The position numbers were made by a program, and so were the translations under genes. Below the pieces are notes generated by a model. It was not told the origin of the DNA and did no database searches. It worked only from the letters and a program-made list of their open reading frames with translations. From Nitrospinae bacterium CG11_big_fil_rev_8_21_14_0_20_56_8 (GTDB lineage: Bacteria; Nitrospinota; Nitrospinia; Nitrospinales; VA-1), in assembly GCA_002796165.1 (NCBI GenBank), contig PCWF01000199.1:1-12119 (forward strand): a stretch of DNA of 12,119 nucleotides. The letters are read 5' to 3'. Positions 1 through 8,800 of the stretch are shown one piece after another (the first letter of the stretch is position 1; each line of letters begins with the position of its first letter).

Positions 1-2
1 TC

Positions 3-1214
3 GACGTCACCATGGACAAACAAGGACATCTCCTTGTCGTCGACCGTTCCCATTACCGGATCCGGCAGATCGATCTCGCTTCGGGCCAGGTGGCCACGGT
101 GGCGGGGAACGGAAAAAAATTGTTCGGGGGCGATGGCGGACCGGCCACCGGCGCGGTCCTTGACTTCCCCCACGGGCTCGCGGTGGATTCCAAGGATAAT
201 CTGTACGTCTCCGACAAATCGCATTTCCGCATTCGCAAAATCAACCCCAATGGAATCATCACCACCATTGCCGGGAATGGGGTGCGGGGAAACATCGGTA
301 ACGGAATCCCGGCCCTCGAAGCCAACCTGTATGGGGTCACCACGCTCGCAATCAGCCACAAAGGCGAGATTTACCTGGTCAGTCCCAGCGGATTCGTCAG
401 CATCATCCGAAAAATCGATGCCAAAGGGATCATTCACAACGTCCTGGACACCTCCGATCCCAAGTACCTGGAAACCATCAAGAAAGACAAGTACCGGGGA
501 CTTTCGGCCTCGAGCAAAATCGAGGCCATCACCCAGTTTTCGGACCTTACGTTCGACAGCAAGGACAACCTCTATATCCCGGACCGGATCAATCACCAGA
601 TCCGGAAGCTGGACCTTAAGGGAAATATCTCCACCATCGCGGGAACGGGAGAATCCGATTACTTTGGGGATGGGGGCCCGGGGGTGAAAGCGGCATTCCG
701 GGATCCCGGATCCGTGGCCCTGGACGCGAACGGCAATCTCTTCATCGCCGACACCGCCAACAATCGAATCCGAAAAATCGACACGAAGGGCATCATCACG
801 ACCTTCGCCGGAAACGGGAGGCATGAAGATTCGGGGGACGGCGGACCCGCGCTACAAGCCGGCCTCCGGTCCATGGACGATCTCGTATTCAGTCCCTCGG
901 GCGAGCTCTACATCGTGGGTTCGATCACCCACATCATCCGGAAAATCGGTAAAGACGGGAAAATCGAAACGGTTGCGGGGAACGGTTACGGCGGTTACGC
1001 GGGAGACAACGGCCCCGCGGTCAGCGCCATGTTGAAAAATCCCTCCGCGGCGGCATTCGACTCAAAAGGCAATATGTACATCTCGGACATGGGGAATAAC
1101 CGGATCCGGAAAATATCTCCGGATGGAACCATCACCACGTTTGCGGGGTCCGGAGAAATCGGTTGGGGCCTTTCGGGCGAGACGGTGGAAATCTATTTTC
1201 AAAACTTCCCCTGA
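3..1214 (+). CDS. NHL-repeat beta-propeller protein (5' end outside window)
   Basis: The frame is open to the left edge, so the gene is truncated at its 5' end. The first ATG, at 12, is not a credible start: it falls inside a propeller blade (VTMDKQGHLLVVD matches LAVDSKDNLYVSD of the next blade) and has no ribosome binding site. Seven blade-ending motifs of the type RIRKID are visible, each followed by a turn (AGNG, AGTG or AGSG in six of seven) and usually a GDGGPA-like loop. The AGNG-type turns lie exactly 56 residues apart through most of the protein. Blades 3-4 carry about 11 extra residues around 147-170 (counted from the ATG at 12). NHL propellers are generally binding or scaffold domains, often exported, but no ligand or enzymatic activity can be inferred here. 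The protein stops shortly after the last turn, in a partial loop (GLSGE...YFQNFP), which could close the propeller against the N-terminal blade. The family call is firm; the function is unknown. Confidence 0.88.
   Translation, partial: DVTMDKQGHLLVVDRSHYRIRQIDLASGQVATVAGNGKKLFGGDGGPATGAVLDFPHGLAVDSKDNLYVSDKSHFRIRKINPNGIITTIAGNGVRGNIGNGIPALEANLYGVTTLAISHKGEIYLVSPSGFVSIIRKIDAKGIIHNVLDTSDPKYLETIKKDKYRGLSASSKIEAITQFSDLTFDSKDNLYIPDRINHQIRKLDLKGNISTIAGTGESDYFGDGGPGVKAAFRDPGSVALDANGNLFIADTANNRIRKIDTKGIITTFAGNGRHEDSGDGGPALQAGLRSMDDLVFSPSGELYIVGSITHIIRKIGKDGKIETVAGNGYGGYAGDNGPAVSAMLKNPSAAAFDSKGNMYISDMGNNRIRKISPDGTITTFAGSGEIGWGLSGETVEIYFQNFP
102..1154 (+). repeat. Tandem 168-bp (56-aa) NHL propeller repeats
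   Basis: The encoded turns AGNG/AGTG/AGSG begin at bases 102, 270, 639, 807, 975 and 1143. Neighbouring intervals are 168 bp, except 270 to 639, which is 369 bp: two units plus 33 bp, with one degenerate turn between them. The repeat is clear at protein level and diverged at DNA level. It is part of the coding sequence, not an independent element. Confidence 0.8.
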
Positions 1215-1271
1215 GCCGGGTTTTCCCGCCCCGCTCCCCAAAACAACGCCATGATCTGTCAAACCATTCTT

Positions 1272-1275
1272 GGAG
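1272..1275 (+). promoter_or_regulatory. Ribosome binding site for the small exported protein
   Basis: GGAG sits seven bases upstream of the ATG at 1283. It decides the start: the frame is open further upstream to a TTG at 1163, but that extension overlaps the NHL gene and would put about 40 charged residues before an otherwise standard signal peptide. Confidence 0.65.
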
Positions 1276-1282
1276 AAGTTCG

Positions 1283-1795
1283 ATGATAAAGTCCTTTACA
1301 CTAGCGATTCTGGGTGCGTGGATGGTCATGTTCTCCCTCATCCCGGTAACGGTTGAGGCCGCCGATACCAAGGCTTATACGGATATTCTCAAAAAAATCG
1401 ATTCCCTGGTCTGCTCCCAGCCCAACAAGATCACGGAATTCTACAGTTCCAAACTGGTGATCATGACCGATGACAAGCGCGCGCTTCTGGAGAACCGGAT
1501 TCAGGATTACCAGCAGATGATGTCGGACTTCAAAAATCTGAAATGCAGTAATACGCGATCGGTCCTGGCCGGGGAATCGGGGGAGAAGGTCGGATACATC
1601 CTTGTGGACGAATTGATCAGCGTCACCTCGGAAAGCACCGACACCGACATCCGCCAGCACAGCGTTTGCAACTATGTGTTCACGAAGGACGGGGCGAAAT
1701 GGAAAATCGCTCTTGAGCAATGTTCCAGCCTTCCCGATTACACCATCCGTCCAGGGGAGGACGCATTGTATTATTTTCATAATCCCGTTTATTGA
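1283..1795 (+). CDS. Exported small protein, four cysteines, possibly NTF2-like
   Basis: A 170-residue protein that I do not recognise as a named family. Residues 1-26 form a clear Sec signal peptide: a basic start (MIKSF), a hydrophobic core, and the probable cleavage site VEA before ADTK. This predicts a mature protein of about 144 residues in the periplasm or outside the cell. Four cysteines (44, 88, 129, 147) remain after cleavage and could form two disulphides. A helical first half (residues 31-85) followed by strand-like segments, ending in a tryptophan-containing strand (AKWKIALEQC), resembles the NTF2-like/SnoaL-type cone fold. That is an impression from sequence pattern only. There is no haem motif, lipobox or transmembrane segment after the signal. 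It lies 68 bp after the NHL gene and only 24 bp before glgX, so it may be in the same transcript as both. Confidence 0.75.
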   Translation: MIKSFTLAILGAWMVMFSLIPVTVEAADTKAYTDILKKIDSLVCSQPNKITEFYSSKLVIMTDDKRALLENRIQDYQQMMSDFKNLKCSNTRSVLAGESGEKVGYILVDELISVTSESTDTDIRQHSVCNYVFTKDGAKWKIALEQCSSLPDYTIRPGEDALYYFHNPVY

Positions 1796-1808
1796 TTCCT
1801 CTCCCCCT

Positions 1809-1813
1809 GGGGA
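1809..1813 (+). promoter_or_regulatory. Probable ribosome binding site for glgX
   Basis: GGGGA lies six bases upstream of the ATG at 1820, in the 24-bp gap after the small exported protein. It supports ATG 1820 as the start, which also agrees with the usual beginning of the family's N-terminal domain (PLGATWDGCGVNFALYS). Confidence 0.5.
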
Positions 1814-1819
1814 TCCCGT

Positions 1820-3955
1820 ATGAAGCAGTCCGGTAAACCTTACCCGCTTGGCGCGACATGGGACGGTTGCGGAGTCAACTTTGCCCTGTATAGTGAAAAT
1901 GCCACCCGGGTGGAGCTCTGCCTCTTCGAAAGCATTCATTCCCGACGCGAGACCCGCCGGATCGACGTCGTCAACAAAACTCACCATGTCTGGCATTTCT
2001 ACCTGAGAGATATCCGTCCCGGATGTCTCTACGGTTACCGGGTTCACGGACCTTACGATCCGGAACGGGGCCTGCGGTTCAATCCTTTCAAAGTCCTGCT
2101 CGATCCTTATGCCCGATGGGTGGTGCGGTCGGGAAACGCCAACGATTTCATGTTTTCGTATCGGCTCCTCGCGCCGGGTCAGGACCTGGCGCAGGACAAG
2201 CGCAACAACGCGTCTTACGCCCCCCTGGCGGTCGTGGTGGATCCCGCGTTCACCTGGGGAAACGACCGGCCTCCGCGCATCCCCATGAACGAATCGATCT
2301 TCTACGAAACCCACGTCAAAAGCATTTCCGCCCTGCATCCCCAGGTGCCTCCGGAATACCGGGGCAAGTTCTGCGGGTTGGCTTCGGAACCGATATTAAA
2401 ACACCTGACCCGGCTGGGGATCACCACGGTCGAGCTTCTCCCCATCCATCAGCATTTCACCGAGCGGCACCTCTACGAGAAAAAGCTGACCAATTTCTGG
2501 GGATACAGCACGCTTTCCTTTTTCGCGCCGGATCAGCGGTTCGCCACCGCGGCGGGAAATCCCGTTCTCGAATTCAAACGCATGGTGCGCGCGCTTCACT
2601 CGGCAGGCATCGAGGTGATCCTTGACGTGGTATACAACCACACCGCGGAAGGAAACCATCTCGGCCCCACGCTCTCGCTACGCGGCATCGACAATCCGGT
2701 CTATTACACCCTGCGGCCCGGTCAGCCCCGGTACTACGAGGATTTCACGGGTTGCGGCAACTCGTTGAACATCAATCATCCGCGAACCCTTCAACTGGTG
2801 ATGGACAGCCTGCGTTACTGGGTGACGGAAATGCATGTCGACGGATTTCGTTTTGACCTTGCCTCCACGCTGATCCGTGAAAACGCCGGGAAAATCAATC
2901 CTCACGCCGCATTTTTAAAAGCCGTGCACCAGGACCCGGTGCTGTCCGCCGTAAAACTGATCGCGGAGCCCTGGGACCTGGGTCCCGACGGGTACCAGGT
3001 GGGACGCTTCCCGGCTCCCTGGAGCGAATGGAACGACCGGTTCCGGGATAACGCACGACGTTTCTGGAAGGGAGACGAAGGTCAAATCTCCGAACTGGCC
3101 AGCCGGTTGACGGGAAGTAGCGACCTGTACCTCAATTCCGGCCGCAAACCCCAAACCAGTATCAACTTCATCACCTCCCACGACGGATTTACCCTGCAGG
3201 ATCTGGTCAGTTACAACGGCAAGCACAACGAGGCCAACGGGGAGCAGAACCGGGACGGCACCGACAACAATCTGAGTTTCAATTACGGCGTCGATGGCCC
3301 GACCCCAAAATCAAAAATTCGCGCCCTCCGCTTGCGCCAGAGACGGAACCTCATGGCGACCCTGCTCCTCGCCCAGGGCGTTCCTCTGATCTGTGGCGGG
3401 GATGAGTTGGGGCGCACGCAATCGGGCAACAACAACGCCTATTGCCAGGATAACGAAATCAGCTGGTACAACTGGAAACTCTCCCCGGAGCAGGCGCGGT
3501 TCATGGAATTCACGCGGACCCTGATTCGTCTGCGCCTCTCCCAACGGGTTTTCACCCGCCGCACGTTTTTCAAGGGCGCCCCGGTCAATAATTCAAAGTC
3601 GAAGGACATCGCCTGGATTTCCTGCACCGGACGGGAAATGACCACCGCGGAATGGAACACCCCCTTCGCACGTTGCCTGGGCATGCGGCTCAACGGCGAA
3701 GGAATCGAGGACCTGGACGAACAGGGACGAATCATCAGCGGGGACACGATCCTGGTTCTGATCAACGCCCACCATGAAACCATCCCCTTCATTCTGCCCG
3801 CCCAGCAACGCGGCACACGCTGGGAACCCATCCTGGACACGTTTGAACCCACCCCGGGAAGCGAACGGCAAATCGCCCGGGGGGGACGGGCCTACCCTCT
3901 GGAAGGCCATTCTCTCGCTATCTTCCGCCTCGATGCGGGAGGTAAAAAACGATGA
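1820..3955 (+). CDS. glgX: Glycogen debranching enzyme GlgX (TreX-type isoamylase)
   Basis: This 711-residue cytoplasmic enzyme, about usual length for GlgX/TreX, hydrolyses alpha-1,6 branch links in glycogen or maltodextrin and frees linear chains. Residues 1-100 form a CBM48/isoamylase N-terminal domain (PLGATWDGCGVNFALYS). The GH13 barrel follows with all four conserved regions: DVVYNH (269-274), GFRFDLAS with the nucleophile Asp346, IAEPWDLG with the acid/base Glu383, and FITSHDGF with Asp455. The WGYSTLSFFAPD signature near 227-238 is typical of GlgX rather than of branching enzyme. A beta-sandwich domain of about 130 residues ends the protein. Its place directly before treZ and treY indicates the debranching step of the TreXYZ trehalose route, although a role in glycogen turnover is equally compatible. 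Its last four bases overlap the treZ start (ATGA). Confidence 0.96.
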   Translation: MKQSGKPYPLGATWDGCGVNFALYSENATRVELCLFESIHSRRETRRIDVVNKTHHVWHFYLRDIRPGCLYGYRVHGPYDPERGLRFNPFKVLLDPYARWVVRSGNANDFMFSYRLLAPGQDLAQDKRNNASYAPLAVVVDPAFTWGNDRPPRIPMNESIFYETHVKSISALHPQVPPEYRGKFCGLASEPILKHLTRLGITTVELLPIHQHFTERHLYEKKLTNFWGYSTLSFFAPDQRFATAAGNPVLEFKRMVRALHSAGIEVILDVVYNHTAEGNHLGPTLSLRGIDNPVYYTLRPGQPRYYEDFTGCGNSLNINHPRTLQLVMDSLRYWVTEMHVDGFRFDLASTLIRENAGKINPHAAFLKAVHQDPVLSAVKLIAEPWDLGPDGYQVGRFPAPWSEWNDRFRDNARRFWKGDEGQISELASRLTGSSDLYLNSGRKPQTSINFITSHDGFTLQDLVSYNGKHNEANGEQNRDGTDNNLSFNYGVDGPTPKSKIRALRLRQRRNLMATLLLAQGVPLICGGDELGRTQSGNNNAYCQDNEISWYNWKLSPEQARFMEFTRTLIRLRLSQRVFTRRTFFKGAPVNNSKSKDIAWISCTGREMTTAEWNTPFARCLGMRLNGEGIEDLDEQGRIISGDTILVLINAHHETIPFILPAQQRGTRWEPILDTFEPTPGSERQIARGGRAYPLEGHSLAIFRLDAGGKKR
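3938..3943 (+). promoter_or_regulatory. Strong ribosome binding site for treZ inside glgX
   Basis: GGAGGT, a near-perfect Shine-Dalgarno sequence, lies eight bases before ATG 3952, within the last codons of glgX. Together with the ATGA stop/start overlap at 3952-3955 it fixes the treZ start and points to coupled translation of the two enzymes. Confidence 0.85.
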
Positions 3956-5805
3956 GTGGGTCCCCCGATCTCGGGGCCTGGATGGACGAAGCGGGAACTC
4001 ATTTCCGGGTCTGGTCGCCGACCGCAAATCTTCTCGAACTGGAAATCGTCTCGGCATCCCCCTCCCGCCGTCTTCCCATGCGGAAAGACGAACAGGGCTA
4101 CCACACCGCGACGGTCCCCCATCTTGCGCCGGGAACGCTGTACCGCTACCCCATCGATGGCGGGATGGCCTTTCCCGACCCGGCGTCCCGATTCCAACCG
4201 CAAGGGGTGCACGGTCCTTCGGAAATCATCGACCTGCGCCGGTTTCCCTGGAGCGATGAAAACTGGACCGGAATCGACCTGGAACATCTGGTCCTTTACG
4301 AATTGCACGTGGGAACGTTCAGTCCGGAGGGAACCTTTGCCGGGGTGGAACACCGGCTTCCTTACCTCCGGGATCTGGGGGTGACGGCCATCGAACTCAT
4401 GCCCGTGGCCGAATTCCCCGGCCGATGCAACTGGGGTTACGACGGGGTGGACCTGTTTGCTCCCTCGCGCAACTACGGCCGCCCGGAGGATCTTCAACGC
4501 CTGGTCAACCGCGCGCACGACCTTGGCCTCGCCGTGTTTCTCGACGTGGTTTACAACCACCTGGGACCCGAGGGCGCCTACCTGGGATCGTTTTCACCTC
4601 ACTATTATTCTCCCAAGCACAAGTGCCCCTGGGGCGATGCGGTGAATCTCGACGACCGGTTCTGCGAACCGGTCCGGCATTTTTTCATCGAGAACGCTCT
4701 TCATTGGATTCACGAATACCATATCGATGGGCTCCGGCTCGATGCCACCCACGCGATGGTGGATGAAAGCCCGACGCACTTTTTGAAAGAACTCAACCTG
4801 AAGATCCGCGCCACCCTGTCCCCGAACCGCAAGGTCCTGATCGTCGCCGAAGACGACCGCAATGATTCGCGGATCATCCGAACGGTACCCGAAGGAGGAT
4901 ACGGACTGGATGCGGTCTGGGCCGATGACCTGCATCACCAGATGCGGTGCCACCTCGCGGGGGATCGGGAGGGGTACTTCCAGGATTTTTCGGGTACGGT
5001 GGCCGACCTGTCGCAAACCCTGCGGCTCGGGTGGTTCTATACCGGCCAAACCTCCGCCTTCCGGAACGCGCCGCGTGGGAGCAACCCCGAAGGCATCCCG
5101 CTTCCCCGCTTCGTGCATTGCATCCAGAACCATGACCAGGTGGGAAACCGGGCGTTGGGAGACCGGTTGAACTCGCAGACCGGCCTTCCCGCCAGCCGCG
5201 CCGCAACGGCGGTTCTTCTGTTTAGCCCTTCCACTCCCCTCCTGTTCATGGGGCAGGAATGGGCCGCCACCACACCGTTTTGCTATTTCACCGACCATCC
5301 CGAAGCGCTGGGAAAGCTCGTCACCGAAGGCCGGAGAAATGAGTTCCGCCATTTCAAAGCCTTTTCGAAACCGGATCAGCGCCGCCGGATTCCCGATCCG
5401 CAGGATCCGCAAACGTTTTTCAACAGCCGGCTGAATTGGGAGGAAAAGGAAACCGGTGCGCACCGGGGCATGCTGAATCTGGTCCGGTGCCTGCTCACTC
5501 TGCGCAGATCCGAACCGGCGTTGAAATGGGGGCCGGATGCGAGTTTTGAAACGGGGTTCGAGTCCGATTCATTTCTTTTTCTTTTCCGGGCGTCGGGAAA
5601 CCATCCTCCCCTGCTCCTCGCCGCGTGCCTCAGCGGACAGGGATCGTGCACGATCCCGTCCCGCCTGTACGGTCGATCGAAATGGGAAACGATCCTGACC
5701 ACCGAAGAAGCCCGCTTTGCCACCGACCCGCCGCCCATCGAGACGAAGGGAAGCGAACTCGTCTTTCCGCGTCCCGGGGCCGTTATTCTCCGCCGTCTTT
5801 CCTGA
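3952..5805 (+). CDS. treZ: Malto-oligosyltrehalose trehalohydrolase TreZ
   Basis: A 617-residue GH13 enzyme that hydrolyses the alpha-1,4 bond next to the terminal alpha-1,1-linked unit of malto-oligosyltrehalose and releases trehalose. It is the last step of the TreYZ pathway, in the cytoplasm. An N-terminal beta domain (about 1-100, FRVWSPTANLLEL) precedes the barrel. Region I is DVVYNHLGPEGAY (198-210). The nucleophile is Asp264 in GLRLDATHAM. The acid/base is Glu300 in IVAEDDRND, a motif characteristic of TreZ. The third acidic residue is Asp395 in IQNHDQVGNR. The stretch FPGRCNWGYDGVDLFAP (155-171) is also typical and separates it from the branching enzyme GlgB. The length is normal for the family. 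The start is set by the strong ribosome binding site and the overlap with glgX. Confidence 0.96.
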   Translation: MSGSPDLGAWMDEAGTHFRVWSPTANLLELEIVSASPSRRLPMRKDEQGYHTATVPHLAPGTLYRYPIDGGMAFPDPASRFQPQGVHGPSEIIDLRRFPWSDENWTGIDLEHLVLYELHVGTFSPEGTFAGVEHRLPYLRDLGVTAIELMPVAEFPGRCNWGYDGVDLFAPSRNYGRPEDLQRLVNRAHDLGLAVFLDVVYNHLGPEGAYLGSFSPHYYSPKHKCPWGDAVNLDDRFCEPVRHFFIENALHWIHEYHIDGLRLDATHAMVDESPTHFLKELNLKIRATLSPNRKVLIVAEDDRNDSRIIRTVPEGGYGLDAVWADDLHHQMRCHLAGDREGYFQDFSGTVADLSQTLRLGWFYTGQTSAFRNAPRGSNPEGIPLPRFVHCIQNHDQVGNRALGDRLNSQTGLPASRAATAVLLFSPSTPLLFMGQEWAATTPFCYFTDHPEALGKLVTEGRRNEFRHFKAFSKPDQRRRIPDPQDPQTFFNSRLNWEEKETGAHRGMLNLVRCLLTLRRSEPALKWGPDASFETGFESDSFLFLFRASGNHPPLLLAACLSGQGSCTIPSRLYGRSKWETILTTEEARFATDPPPIETKGSELVFPRPGAVILRRLS

Positions 5806-5825
5806 TGACTCCCGCAAGGTCTTCC

Positions 5826-5844
5826 CCCTCGCTTGACTTGAGGG
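5826..5844 (+). other. Small inverted repeat between treZ and treY
   Basis: CCCTC (5826-5830) and GAGGG (5840-5844) could pair around a nine-base loop in the 64-bp gap. No T-tract follows, so it does not look like a terminator. The GAGGG arm is the best purine-rich stretch before treY but is about 25 bases from its start, too far for a normal ribosome binding site. It may have no function. Confidence 0.25.
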
Positions 5845-5869
5845 ATTTGAAGATGGAAAATTGTAACCC

Positions 5870-8800
5870 ATGACCCAATCCAATGAGAGCTTCGACGCGG
5901 AGATCCTTGAGCGGCTGGAACGAATCAAGGAAAACCTCTCCCATCAACGCCGCTTTCCGATCAGTACCTACCGCCTGCAATTGAACCGGGATTTCACATT
6001 CCGCCACGCGGTAGAGATCGTTCCCTATCTGCATGAAATGGGCATCACCCATTGTTACACCTCGCCCTACCTGACGGCGGAACAGGGATCGTCTCACGGT
6101 TACGATATCTGCAATTACAATCAGCTGAATCCCGAGTTGGGGGGTGAAGAAGCATTTGAAGAATTCGCCGCGGAGCTGGACCGATTCGGGATGGGACACA
6201 TTCTCGATTTCGTTCCCAACCACATGGGCATCGCAAGCGAGAGAAACGGCTGGTGGCAAAACGTCCTGGAAAACGGCCGGTGTTCGCCCCATGCCGAGTT
6301 TTTCGATATCGACTGGACTCCCATCAAGAAGGAACTTTGCGGGAAGGTACTGCTCCCCAATCTGGGCGATCAGTATGGCGACGTCCTCGAACGGGGGGAG
6401 CTGGTGCTGGAACTTTGCGAGGGCTCCTTTTTCATCCGTTATTACGATCACCGTTTACCCGTCAATCCCGGATCCCTCCCTTCCCTGCTGGAGCACAATC
6501 TCGGGAATCTCCAGAACCTCCTTGCGGAGGATGACCCCAAGCTCCTTGAATTCCTGAGTATCATCACCACGCTGAAGCACCTCCCCCCGACGACCGAGAC
6601 CGATCCGGAGAAAATCCGCGAACGGTCCCGGGAGAAGGAAATCATCCGGTCGAGGTTCATGAAGTTGCTGGAAGAAGCGCCCGTCATACGCACCCACATC
6701 GCTGAAACGCTGAAAATCTTTAACGGAAACCCCGAGGATCCGGGAAGCTTCGATCTCCTTCACCGACTCCTGGAACAACAAGTCTATCGCCTGTCCTACT
6801 GGAGAACCGCCGCACACGAGATCAACTACCGGCGGTTTTTCGACATCAACCACCTGGTGGGAATTCAGATGGAGCGGGAGGAGGTGTTTCAACTCGCGCA
6901 TACCCTCATCCTGAAACAGCTCGCGGAAGGCAAGATCCACGGATTGAGGCTGGACCACGTGGACGGACTGTATGATCCGGCGTCCTATTTCGACCGGCTC
7001 CAGGAGGCGATTTTGTTCGAGCGAGCGCTCCAGGATCCCGTCCTGGCGAAGGTGGATCCCGATATCCTTCGCGGACAGATCCACCATTGGCGGTGGGAGG
7101 AAGCGGCGAAGGATCCCGGCGGTCCCGTCCAGATCCCGCTGTTCGTGGTGGTGGAAAAAATTCTGACCGGTCACGAAACTCTTCCCGCGCATTGGTCGGT
7201 TTGCGGCACCTCCGGATACGATTTCCTCAACCAGGTCAACGAGTTGTTCGTCGACGCTTCCAACGAGCCCGGAATCACCCATGTTTACACCCGGTTCACC
7301 GGGATCACTCAGGCCTATTCGGAGATCGTGTATGAAAGCAAAAAACTGATCATGCAAACCTCCCTGGCCAGCGAATTGAACGTGCTGGCTCACGCGCTGA
7401 ACGTCATCTCGGAAAAAAACCGCCACCACCGGGACTTCACCCTGTACAGCCTGCGGGACGCGCTGAGAGAAGTGGTTGCGCTGTTTCCCATCTACCGGAC
7501 CTATCTCGATGCCACCGGGTACAATCCGGAAGACCGCGACACCCTCCAGAACACCATCTTCCAGGCCCGGCACCGGAACACCCAAATGGAGCCGACCATC
7601 TTCAACTTTATCCGCGACATCCTCCTGCCGATCTTCGAGGAAGGCCCCTCGCCCGACACCACGCGGTACAATTTCATTATGAAACTACAGCAGTTCACGC
7701 CCCCCGTTCAGGCCAAGGGACTGGAGGACACGGCGTTTTACCGGTTCAACCGCCTCATCTCGCTCAACGAGGTGGGAGGCCACCCCACGCGTTTCGGGGT
7801 ATCCCCCTCGGCGTTCCATGCGTGGATTCAGAAACGGCAGAAGGCCTGGCCGTTTTCCCTCAATTCCACCGCCACCCACGACCACAAACGCGGGGAAGAC
7901 GCCCGGTGCCGGATCAACGTGCTTTCGGAGATCCCCGATGAATGGCGCAAGGTGATCCGGCGATGGTCCCTGGTAAACCGCTCCAAGCGTTCGCTGGTCG
8001 ACAACACCCAGTATCCCGATCGGAACGACGAGTTCCTCCTCTACCAGACGCTGGTGGGAATGTGGCCGATGCCGCCCGGCTCCACTCAACAGCTTCCGAA
8101 GCTTGCCGAACGACTGGTGAAATACATGCAAAAAGCCACCAACGAGTCGAAAGTCCACACCAGTTGGATCAACCCCAATTTGAAATATCACGACGCCCTG
8201 AAAAAATTCATCGAGCGCCTGCTCGCTCCGGGAAAAAACAACCGTTTCCTGCAAACGTTTCTTTCTTTCCATGAACCGGCCGCCCGGGCGGGAACGATCA
8301 ACTCTCTCGCCCAGGTGGTGCTCAAATCCACCCTGCCGGGAATTCCGGATTTTTACCAGGGGACCGAGCTTTGGGATCTGAGCCTCGTGGATCCGGATAA
8401 TCGCCAGCCGGTGGATTACGCGTTGCGCCGGAAATTTCTGCAAGAGATAAAATCCCTGCTTCCCGGGGAAGAACCCCGTGAACCCGGCCTCCACCGAAAA
8501 ACCGTTCTGGAGTTGCTGGATAACTGGATGGACGGCAGGATAAAATTATTCATCACCGCCTGCGTGTTGCGGCATCGCCGGGCTCACCCGCAACTGTTTC
8601 TGAAGGGAGATTATCAGCCCCTGACCGTGGAAGGTCCCCGGGCGGAGCACGTGGTCGCCTTTGCCCGGCAAAAGGACGAGGAGGCCACCATTGCGATTCT
8701 GCCCCGGTTGTGCGCCCGATTCATGGCGCCCGGTGTTCCCTGGCCGGTGGGAGAGGCGTTTTGGCAGGACACCCGGGTTCTGCTTCCCGCCAATCTCGCG

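Noticed and set aside
12..14. ATG at 12 as the true start of the NHL protein
   Set aside because: It lies within a repeat blade that aligns with the next blade, the frame continues to the window edge, and there is no ribosome binding site.
1217..1228. CGGG-TTTT-CCCG hairpin right after the NHL stop codon
   Set aside because: The stem is only four base pairs and has no following T-tract, so it is not a convincing terminator.
1143..1230. Frameshift near the 3' end of the NHL gene (the next frame reads GRDGG)
   Set aside because: The existing frame itself continues with repeat-like residues (SGE...YFQNFP), and the alternative frame leads into no further blade.
1163..1282. N-terminal extension of the small exported protein from a TTG
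   Set aside because: It overlaps the NHL gene and would bury the signal peptide; ATG 1283 has a well-placed GGAG.
1301..2338. Long minus-strand open frame (345 codons) opposite the small exported protein and glgX
   Set aside because: It spans two genes with clear family or signal-peptide support on the + strand, has no recognisable domain, and is a typical shadow frame of GC-rich coding DNA.
4594..5463. Minus-strand open frame (289 codons) inside treZ
   Set aside because: It is opposite the conserved TreZ catalytic regions and its translation resembles no protein family.
5833..5867. Promoter before treY (TTGACT at 5833)
   Set aside because: No acceptable -10 box occurs 16-18 bases downstream, and the short gap fits continued transcription from treZ.
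6455..7585. Long minus-strand open frame (376 codons) inside treY
   Set aside because: It lies wholly within treY, which has all catalytic motifs; the minus-strand translation shows no domain and no ribosome binding site.
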